From the IMG/VR virus record IMGVR_UViG_3300020473_002200, positions 1 through 64,000 of that record: a DNA stretch of 64,000 nt. One strand, given 5' to 3'. Below, piece after piece: positions 39,501 through 48,500 of this stretch; positions within the stretch are counted from its first letter, which is position 1, and each line of letters begins with the position of its first letter. The stretch comes from a virus. Position numbers and translations under genes: made by a program. The notes below the pieces were generated by a model. The model saw only the letters and a program-made list of their open reading frames with translations. It did not search any database and was not told where the DNA came from.

Positions 39501-39806
39501 CAAATGTTTGAGGTTGCTAAGGAAGATGGAAAAGCTACGTTTACGAAGCTTATTATTAGAGATTTAGGCGTAATGAGGAAAGGTCCTCGGGGAAGTTTGT
39601 GGCGCTATGTTTGGGGTCGTGATCAACGTAAGTTTCGAGGTGTGGCCTCTGATCCATTATCTGATAACCCTGCAAACTGGACAGGATTAGAGCATGTATT
39701 CGCTTTTGGAAAAATAATAGACAAAAAGACGAACCCTAATGTTCCTGGAACAGAAATATATTTCTTTCCTTTATTCACTCTGGCTTTTGATATAGAGGTA
39801 AATTAA
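36537..39806 (+). CDS. Tail structural protein with tail 'LT..GR' N-terminus and LamG domain (1089 aa)
   Basis: Residues 1-45 (GILDPKSRFFDTFLTKEGRR, then FVSFSDSLTAYD) resemble the start of the 253-aa protein at 53161 and look like a shared virion-assembly domain. Residues about 219-275 hold a beta segment similar to the giant protein's modules (TSITFSGNLEF, GDIIGFKDDG). Residues about 392-582 are LamG/concanavalin-like (ISVWFYIQSEGFD, SEKWHRVSLVYGKH, LILGAN). The C-terminal half is mixed alpha/beta with charged helices (FLRRRHIRHEQDFDEARKGK) and no recognised domain. The ribosome site is weak. It begins a run of four large proteins (1089, 897, 2752 and 770 aa) separated by 0-3 nt, so these are probably co-expressed parts of one sub-assembly. 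A baseplate or tail-periphery role is inferred. Confidence 0.65.
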   Translation: MAGILDPKSRFFDTFLTKEGRRQLANGEIRTRFVSFSDSLTAYDQSELGVIDQKDGSIFFEAMSRPQDQIVTENPSVVNMMELRNPSAQPAFLAKEIHNPKTNVTQTAMTNATMFGKEILVPPDGREILVVTSSGIDRKTIDYDPRSSFYISGSRSQELFYDPSVTGFKGWWIFDETVTQLNEFTEPAFLNFERSIVSSRTITHTNDEAGGPLRDNTTSITFSGNLEFAATQGDIIGFKDDGTGERIAYTVQTTISADSTNTLSVKFSPAFSVNLHQVAKNDKNSKRDAHPEMFMLASAVDSFHFLAANVSQNLSSSSPLSTNAAYMVYNSTSNTNVIDSTPVFDDRHLSSISELGKAYKTREDSFIQINLREKHYATGKDSEGKDLYGADWGAPPFMADSSTNEKNAYINQISVWFYIQSEGFDSGNEQTIMQLFYDSTKKAVEVFAANQVLKVRAYTNQDSNIQKYTELTVSSTGIESEKWHRVSLVYGKHAGRRIRGNDGQYYYDYYLHVTLDGDRRKSFRKIVTKNYQLGNMTDLILGANLENLSSRPSDNRRLKGFIQECQYYIKESPRKPKWIETRGAVPALLTGSINDKYNDEIKNLETSDIFNMSGMFPENAEKPSKTEVDGLVRYRSSLKSVGGQHVTLSGSKISVRDSLREWVHYNPIRNESALYFAGMGSKTYVKEQQLERGLSRTTVKQIVERAKMTMSGSLIAYRQLGLLQHVDLDVPVSGSAPLTIVRSRLVEKETETPGEAEFVRTVVAESDTTKFNTRLKVFPTIEPIYGKAPNNYSVFEPKSIETALGPASGRFLENAGTVFALEEIMDNELDSDELTFSSSRLPNYFLLPPIAADHFKFDHDGEPDSLVDFMSWREFLRRRHIRHEQDFDEARKGKIKEKQVTFSAARERYYELMESWYKTLIPEDTLRALVTRFGTSLWSDTNEGLMRYLTRDANVSGGGKRNAIDYPLEQFNEEILFTKTSLLNKSFIQMFEVAKEDGKATFTKLIIRDLGVMRKGPRGSLWRYVWGRDQRKFRGVASDPLSDNPANWTGLEHVFAFGKIIDKKTNPNVPGTEIYFFPLFTLAFDIEVN

Positions 39807-39807
39807 A

Positions 39808-42501
39808 GTGACTTTACCCTTTTTTAAAAAAGTATACCAGCTCAAGAATAGAATAGCAAGAGATCTTCCTGATATTCCTCAGTTGGTCAATTCTGAAATG
39901 CTGGTTATAAAAAAAGATTTTTATCGTGTAATCACAAGGCAATTGAACCGAAAAACTAGTCAGATTGATACCGATATAAGACTTACAATGTATTATAACA
40001 TATTCGCGTTAGCATTCGGCTATGATACACTAGAAATATATTTTGAGGAAAAAGGGAAAAAGAAGCACGTTAAATACATAAATCTTTATGAAAAAATGTC
40101 TACTAGAGAGCAAGCAGTAATTGATTACATTTCAGGTATTCTGAAGTATATGCAAGAGTTAGATAACTTGATCGGTAATAAGAGAACGAAGTATAGAGAC
40201 AGTGCTGAAGAAAGATTATCATATACTGATTTATTCACTATTGATGATAAGATGACCAAGTTTACAGGATTAAAGGTTCAAACAATTCCAGAAAAGTTTC
40301 CTGAAATTAAAGTCGTCGATGAAATAGCTTATATGTATAATAATTCATATTTTGAAAATGCGAATAAAGCTGGTCTAGAATCTCCGCCTTTAAAGGTTCC
40401 ATTCACTAACGAATTTAGAGAAATTTCTCAAATCGTCAATAATAATACGTCTATTGACGCAAATGCTTTTAAAGAAAGCTGCCATCAATTAATAACTAGA
40501 GGAATAGACCCTCTCCAGGTCTTTATAAAGGCTAATTTTATAAAGGCCGCTGAAAGCCGAACTCCAATTAACGATATAACTTATGAGGAAAAATTAACGT
40601 TAGCTAATTTTTTTAATGTTTTAGGTTTAAGACCTCCCTCACTAATTCGTAATGACGGTACAACAAGATCTATTAATAGTGATATAAAGCTAGTTAATGG
40701 CTTGTCAAATTTAAAGAAAATAAGCACCGTTTTGTTTTTTGAAGGATTTGATCAAGAGACCCTTAAATCAATGCGGATAAGCTTAACCAAGAGGAACGTA
40801 GTAAAAAAAGATGTAATACAAATTATAGACCCTTCTAATGAGTTCTTGGCGCAAAACTCAATTTGTGATTTAGAAAGAACAGGTGATCTTGGGAGTTTTC
40901 CAGTAAATTTTTCTAGAAGCAAGATGAATCCGGATGATGAATCATCTCTTATAAAGGATATTGCAATAGAGAGAGATCAAAAGCTTGACGAAGAAATAGG
41001 CATTTTCACAGAAAATAGAATTGTTAGCAGAGATCTTCATTTAAACGGAGGCTTTGCTTGTACTGATTTAAAGAAATCGCAACAGTTAATATCGACAGTT
41101 GATATGGCGGTTATAGGTGATAGCCTGCTAAAAAGAGACGTAATTTTTAATTACAGGACAGGCGAGTTTTTGGTAAACTCCACAATCACACCAAACAAAA
41201 TATTAGGACACTATAATAAATCGAAAATTGAGCAACTGGTCGCTAATATTACGTTACACGCTGCAACAATACCCCGAGGTTCTGGAAATTATAGGGGATT
41301 CCCAAAAAACGTGATAAGAATTATAGGGAAATCTCCAGAGTTATTGATTTCGAGAATAGTCTGTGAGCCCTTCGGTTCTGGTACACCATTTTTGATCCCT
41401 GTATTCGATCGCGATATGAAAGAATTTCAACACATAGATCCTATTGGGGGTGTAAAGTACAAATATAGGATATATTTTGCGGGTTTGGATGGAACACTCA
41501 GCGTAAATAGCGTAGATATTGCACATAGAACATACCCTAGGGCTTTAAGCGATATTGAGCTTAAGCTAACACAAAAGACAAAAGATTTTATAAGAGTTGA
41601 TGTGCTAGAGGACTCTGCTCTAAATATCGCAAAAAATATAGAGGACTCTTTACAGAAAATATTCGCAGATTCGCCTTCAGCGGCTACATTTTATAATGAT
41701 TTTTTTAAAGAAAAGGTAAATGAAAATCTGCAAAATATTGGAAAGTTATTTCAATTATATGTTCAAGTTTATGATAAGACATCATCAAGTACTTCTACCA
41801 GTATTATGGAGCCCCTAAAGGATACATCTGGAATAGACTATTTTCGTATACCAACCTCGGGTAACGAAAGAAATAATATTATTACATATCATTTGATAAT
41901 TACGAACCCATTAGAATTAGTATCCTCAGGCTTTGAGTCCATCGAAGATCCAGCAACTAGGGAAAAATTCACAAGAAGAACAGCTGCTTTTTTTAATACA
42001 TTTACCCTAGCTCAAGGAACGATACCAGCTGAGGTTATAAATAAAAAAACTGGTGCTAAATTTTACACAAGTAATCCTAGAGTTGGTCCTTTAGACCCTT
42101 TTGGTAAGATAACATGCATTGGCGGTATGTTGGATTCAAATCTGGAACCCGAGCCTGTATATCATAATATTTGGGCTCTAACCAGTATATATAATCCGGA
42201 TGATGGTGAATGCACTGTAGAATGGAGATGTATACAAGCAGCGAATCACCCAAGCGTCCGAAATGTCCATATAGACTTTTTTGTAGTAACCGCAGAAATT
42301 AATGGTGTGGAGTTCCCTGTTAGCGCATGTCCTTTTGTGGGTTTTACATTTTATAAAATAAGGACTGATTCATTTCTAGGCGCAGCCTTTCAAGTTAAAT
42401 TTCGTGTATACTCTGTATATAATGATTTTCATATACAGGCAAATCGATCAGTGGCAACTACCAGCATAGTAGATATTAGAAAAACGACGCAGGAGTTATA
42501 A
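39808..42501 (+). CDS. Large virion-associated protein of unknown function (897 aa)
   Basis: Not recognised. It starts with GTG one base after the previous stop (TAAaGTG), in a coupled arrangement. The N-terminal third is alpha-rich and charged (MTLPFFKKVYQLKNRIARDL, then LDNLIGNKRTKYRDSAEERL). The middle (about 440-600) and the C-terminal part (about 680-890) look like beta-sandwich domains of FN3/Ig type (VEWRCIQAANHP, AAFQVKFRVYSVYNDFHIQ). It lacks Ser/Thr-rich fibre repeats, LamG domains and the inserted beta modules common elsewhere in the window. Together with the next two genes it forms a compact trio. A structural role is inferred from position only. Confidence 0.6.
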   Translation: MTLPFFKKVYQLKNRIARDLPDIPQLVNSEMLVIKKDFYRVITRQLNRKTSQIDTDIRLTMYYNIFALAFGYDTLEIYFEEKGKKKHVKYINLYEKMSTREQAVIDYISGILKYMQELDNLIGNKRTKYRDSAEERLSYTDLFTIDDKMTKFTGLKVQTIPEKFPEIKVVDEIAYMYNNSYFENANKAGLESPPLKVPFTNEFREISQIVNNNTSIDANAFKESCHQLITRGIDPLQVFIKANFIKAAESRTPINDITYEEKLTLANFFNVLGLRPPSLIRNDGTTRSINSDIKLVNGLSNLKKISTVLFFEGFDQETLKSMRISLTKRNVVKKDVIQIIDPSNEFLAQNSICDLERTGDLGSFPVNFSRSKMNPDDESSLIKDIAIERDQKLDEEIGIFTENRIVSRDLHLNGGFACTDLKKSQQLISTVDMAVIGDSLLKRDVIFNYRTGEFLVNSTITPNKILGHYNKSKIEQLVANITLHAATIPRGSGNYRGFPKNVIRIIGKSPELLISRIVCEPFGSGTPFLIPVFDRDMKEFQHIDPIGGVKYKYRIYFAGLDGTLSVNSVDIAHRTYPRALSDIELKLTQKTKDFIRVDVLEDSALNIAKNIEDSLQKIFADSPSAATFYNDFFKEKVNENLQNIGKLFQLYVQVYDKTSSSTSTSIMEPLKDTSGIDYFRIPTSGNERNNIITYHLIITNPLELVSSGFESIEDPATREKFTRRTAAFFNTFTLAQGTIPAEVINKKTGAKFYTSNPRVGPLDPFGKITCIGGMLDSNLEPEPVYHNIWALTSIYNPDDGECTVEWRCIQAANHPSVRNVHIDFFVVTAEINGVEFPVSACPFVGFTFYKIRTDSFLGAAFQVKFRVYSVYNDFHIQANRSVATTSIVDIRKTTQEL

Positions 42502-45500
42502 GTGGCAGGAAATAAAAGAATAGGATCTTTGGTGAATGCCCATGCTAGCATTGTCAGTAACGCTAATGCGGATTCTAAAAATAGTTCAAAAGTCCATAAA
42601 GGATTAAAAAAGAAGAAGGCGATGCCAGATGTTAGCATCCCACTCGTTTTCACGTTACCCGATCCAATTATTGTAGAAGTACCATTTAGCGGAGGTGTGA
42701 TCAGCGAAGCTGGAACACGCTCAAATTTCTTATCTAGCCCATCGCAAGATGTGATAGCAGGTGTGTCTGCACATTTCAATTATAACGATAGAGATATTTT
42801 AGAATTCTTAAAGACTAATGAAGGAAAAATATTCCTCCATACCCAAAATACTCGAAGACCCGTTCATATATTGGCTGATTTTGATTATGCGACCCTGAAC
42901 AAGGTTTTAAACCCTCGTGAACCAGATCACAGTGATTCCGGCGCTGCAAGGATGTGGTCAAGAAATGCTAACGCTCGAGCGTGGAGAGATTGGGTATCTA
43001 GTTGTTTAATACTTGAGATGGGATTGGGTCCTGAAAGCGGTTCTGATGAAGGGTTTAGAATAAGAACCATAGCCGAAGACCAAATGACTGTAAGGATGGA
43101 CGGCCAATTTGTCCCATGGACAGGAGTAATAGGGTCAACCCATGGCCTCTTTGGAAATAAAGCCACCAAGCATATATTACATAATCTAATAGACGGTTAT
43201 ACGATGGTTTATTATTTAGAGGATTTTATAAACCAAGTGTTTAGTATGAACCCGTATATAGAGCCCAATATGGCTAGGGGTTATAATTTGATGATGTGGA
43301 TGATGCATTATTTCGATTTAACTTCACTCGGTAGTGTTAACACAACGATGGTCAATACGATCAAAAAAATAGCTAAAAGATTCCACCAAGTTATTGATCC
43401 TGATCATGATGGACAAAACAGGCTACGACATGGTTTTTCTTATTTACCCACCACAAGAAGGGATCCATTATTATTTAGATTACACCACCCAAATGATCAA
43501 CAGGGGTTTATTAAATCTGTTATAGAGTCGACCAGGTTAATAGCTCACTACCTAAATACATCTGAATTTTGCTATAGGAATGCAGACTCGAATGCATCAT
43601 TGGAAGGTGAAAATAACCCAGAGTGGATTGAAGATCAAGATTTTAATCGATATTTCGGTGAAATACGTACGTGGAACACTCTTCATTCCACCGGTGTTAG
43701 AGGCATAGACTACGATATCAGCGGTGACATATACAGAAAGTCGTTTAGGGTTAGAAAGAGGTTACTAGATTCTGTTTATTTGTCCAAGCAAACGAACAAC
43801 AGGGTCTATATTAAGGGGATTAGCTCTATAAATAAAAGTCAATCAAGCGTAATAGACGTCGAGGGTGATTTTGGGTCTCAAGATGATATAGAAAAACTCC
43901 TTGCAAGAGTTCATCGTTTAGATAGCGAGAACATTATCACTATAGCGCCTTATCTCCTTGGCGATTATGTTTCTAGAACTGATGATGGAGAAATCAATCA
44001 TTTTCTGACAATGTCAGATATTTTTACGTTAAAAAAGAAGACTACACTTGATCTTTTTAAGGCGAAAAGAAAGAAAAAAGAAACAGAGTACAATCAATTA
44101 GTGAAAAGTCTTGAGAGATTTACATTTAACCATGGTCCACAACAGCTAAGAGGACTAATGGGAACGCTAAGGAAACAATTTTGTCCAATTACAAAAAATA
44201 GCTCTATAGATGAAAAGCGAGGCTTGTTATTAATAGATCAAAGAAACATCGTCGCTCATCTCACCCGTGGGAAAGCTGCTCAAGCAATAATGTCTGCTGC
44301 GCTAGAAAAGGTTTATAGAACCGCAACAAATTCAGGTCATTCTGAGCCATTTTATAAGATGAAGATCTTAAATAAAAAAGTCACGTCTGAACCGAACACG
44401 CGCCAGCGCGCCGCCTGGGATATCTATGATAACGCTGTGGATGAATCCCAGGCGGGAATAATGATATCTAATGTAAATACAGATAGATCAACTAACATAA
44501 TATCTCGTAGAAATGAGAGAAACGAAACAGCGGTTGTTTCAGGTTTTCTAGATGAGAAAAAAGAGATTTCGGATGATTTAATACATTTATTAAACGCAGC
44601 ATTTACTAAGTCGCTAGACAGTCCATCAAAAAGAGAATTTATGTTTTGGTGTATATTACTTCAGCTTTCTGACGTTTCTTTAGTGGACGAAAACAAGACT
44701 CCATTCTTTATGCAACAACGTGTTGTTGCCAGTGAAGAAATGCAAAAAAAGAAACTGCCCGGTATTGCTGACGTGTTGTTTAATGAATATATAAATAGAT
44801 TAAATGATCATAGTTTTTTTATGGCAGCGCCAGGAAATAAAGTTTCTAACTTTTTTGAGAGGGCAAAAGAGGATCGCCCTGTAGCATTTTCAGTTGCTCC
44901 TTTGTCTAGTAAGGTGATTGTCACAAACTATTTGATCAAAAAAATAAAATCTAAAACCCTGGATACAAGAGCTGGAGGTCCGATAAAAAATGCATTTGAT
45001 GACATAGCTAGCCTACAAGATAAAATTAACAGACTTCCTAATATGATGGATAATGCATATGAAAACTATCGCTCTGTTATATTTGATTTACTTGATAGAG
45101 TAAGTAGGACTGTGCCGGCTGACGGTAACGAGTACGCTCAATCAGCGGCTGAATTTTTTGCAAATCAACCACCGGGTAGATCTGATAGCTGGTCAGCTGT
45201 AATACAAGATTTTGTACATCCCGGCGGCGCTCATCAAGCAACACTTGAAGACGGTGCAGGTGCTTTTACGAATAGGGGCGCAACAGCTTTACAAACCAGT
45301 ATACGTCTTGATGGCGATAGAAATACATATTATTGGGATACTCTAATCAATGGTCAAATAACCGGCATTCGCGGTAGGACTGCCGGCGGCGCCCGCGGAG
45401 CGTCGGGATTTGCGTCAGCTAAAATAAGAGATGGTGAAAGGCTCCACGAGAATTTTAAAAATTCTGCGTTAGAAGGGATAGCAGATCATATATTAAATTT

Positions 45501-48500
45501 TGATAGAAATACAAACATATTAATAATGCTTTCTGAAAATATTTGCGCCCAACTATTCTTTGGGTTCCCTGCAGAAGACTCTGGTTTAATGTTCGATCAA
45601 CAATACTTATCATCTTTTGAGAGAAACGAAGAGGGCATACTCAGATACTTGAATTTAATAGATGATTCAGGAACCATTAGAATGACCCAAGCAGAATTAT
45701 TCGATGTTGTTTGGGAATACTGCGTAATTGCTGATCAGCTTACCCAACAATTGCCAACAGTAAATCTAGAGTTTCAGTTTGATAGATCTACGTTCAGAGA
45801 TCATATAGGGATGGCCCCAGAAATAGACGAAGAATATCATGACTTTGATTCCGTATATTCTCTTCAGCGAAGCACTAGTGAGTATAACGCTTTACTAAGA
45901 TCTTCGCAGCAGGCTAGAAATAGATTAAATACTTATTTGCCACCAGCAATGTTCGAAGGTAGAGACGCAACATCTTCTGCTGCTGGATCAAAGAGCGGTA
46001 GCCACGAAGTTGCGCGTCAGCAAATAACGTTTGGTGGAACAACAGAGGCCGAAGCACTACAAAGAAAGCAGACTCTTGTAAATGATGTATTTGATCTTGC
46101 TGCACGAGCTGCTATATTTTTCCATTATGCTGAAAAAGAAATAGCCAAAGAACCAGAGTTCAGCTTAATTTTAAAAAAGGAAAATAACGATAGTACGAAT
46201 GTATATACACAGTTGTCGGCAAATCTAAGATTAGGATTTTTAGATCATATTACTATTGATAGCGATTTTTCACGACATGCAATGAAATTTATGAAAGATG
46301 CTAATCCGAATAGTCATACTAGGAATGATCCTCGTCGAGCTCCTTATCTTCTTGCACCAGCTACAATAGATAAGTACGTAGGCTTAAAAACCTCTCAATT
46401 TAAATTTGACTTGACCGATAACCTTATGGGTCGTATAGGTGATGAGAACTTTAATTTCTCTGTTATTTCTGCTGAAAATGAGCCTGACGAAAATTTAGTG
46501 CCTTTTTCAAGCCGCGCTAGAGTTGTTTATCACCCCGACTATAAAGTAGATGAAGTGGCTATTCATGAAAGTCAGTGGGGCATAGATGAAGTAGAGCTTT
46601 TTACAAGTTTAGAAATTAACCCAAGATCATGCTTTGGGTTTGTATATAATCTAGGTGTAAATCAAGCAAATAATACTGCTGTAGATAGTCAACATTTTAA
46701 TTCCAACTTTGCGATTAATAACGCTGGCATATTGGAAAATGAACAACGTCGTGGCGATAATCTCCTTAATCGATTTGAGGGTCAAGGAGCTAGATTTTCA
46801 AACCAAGCGAATCCTATAGCTGCTGATGCAACAATGACATCTGGGTTTGGTTTTGATTATTTAAATGAATATTATTCTAAGCGCCTAGGTCTCACACCGC
46901 CAGCTATTTACACAAAGCTGTTGCAAAAAATTAAAGATCTACCAAACGCAATAGAGGAGATTAAGGGGACTACGTCAGTCACAGAATATAATAGGGTTGT
47001 TCATCAAACTCATGTTAATACTGCTGAGTTTAAAATACGCCAGCTTGAAGAGCCGGTAGAAAAAACAAGAACAAAAATTGTCGTAGAGTTTGCTGTTAAA
47101 AAACAGACTTATCAATTTGTGAAGGCTTTTCAAGTTGAGCCAAACGTTCCGTTAAGGGTGGGTGAACCATGGGACGGCCAAATTTATGGCTCCATTACAG
47201 CTGTTAGGCCCTATAACGCCCAATATGGAAGCTGGAGGTCACCTAGGCAATTATTTGCTCAATTAGCTGATACAGCTGCTACATTTCTTGACGCCGGTGA
47301 CGTCCTCACCTTTAACGAAATGTACACTTATCCTGAAGAGACAAGGCTCGGTATTGTTATACGACAAGGTGCCCCAGCCTCAGTCGACTTAAACTCTCTT
47401 GGGAACTATGTGAGAGGCCGAACTTATGGACCGATTCCTGTTGAGGGACATCCCTATGAAGACATATACGGTAAACATAATTTTTATTGGCATATGAAAA
47501 TGTTGTGTGCCACTTTAGGTAATAGTAGCGTTTTCGGGACAGATTCAAGCCACGATCCGTGGATAACCGATGATCACACCAATTCAACGACAAGGGCCAG
47601 CACCACCTTACAACACACTCAGATTGTAGATAATGGTTTACGACCGGGTGTAGAATATGATACTCTAGTTGCGAGGGCTAGGCGCTATTCAGCTGTTGAT
47701 GGAGAAGTAACTCTAGGTTCCACCTTGTGGAAATTTATGACTAATGGGACGCATGCGAAAAAATACCTGGGTCGAGCCAGCTCTATAAATCCCGAGGGCT
47801 ATGATGGTAATTTTTGGCAAGATTATTGGAGATGGGTTAGTACCGCACCGACGCCGTTAATCCTTCGCGCAACTACAAGAACTTACCCTGACGACGTTCA
47901 TCCAGTTGCTTACTATCCCTCAGAAACTCCAACTGAGGCCGCTCAAACGATCTTTAGCACCCGTCTTCATGGCGAGCCTTATTTTTTCAAGGATAATGTA
48001 AAAAATAAGTGGTCATCGCTTTGGGAAGGTTCTCAAAATTTTCACTTTCATTATCCAGAATTTCATACTACAAATAAGATACTCGGCACTATAGGTCAAG
48101 CAGCAGATCCAAAGATCAGAGTAGAGTTTTATTTGGCTAAAAACGGAAACGGGGAATGGTCACATTTCTCTACAACACCAATTTATAATGATGAAACAAA
48201 CCACCCAACTGCACGTCCTATTTCTAGATTAAGGGAGGGAGGTCATGATGCGTACCAGGCGATTTGCCTTCGACCCGACATAGTAGCCAAATTATTTTAT
48301 AGATTTGTTGGTGGCTTTGATCCACGATATTATGGCCCATACGTACCAGGCCAGGGCTTGGTGGGCGATCAATTAATAGATGGATATAACGTAAATGATA
48401 CGTTACCCTTTATCGAGATGGTTCCTTGGGGATCTTATCTCCAAGATGCCCTTACCCGCAACAATCTAAATGTTGGCCGACAAGATTTTATTTCTAAAGA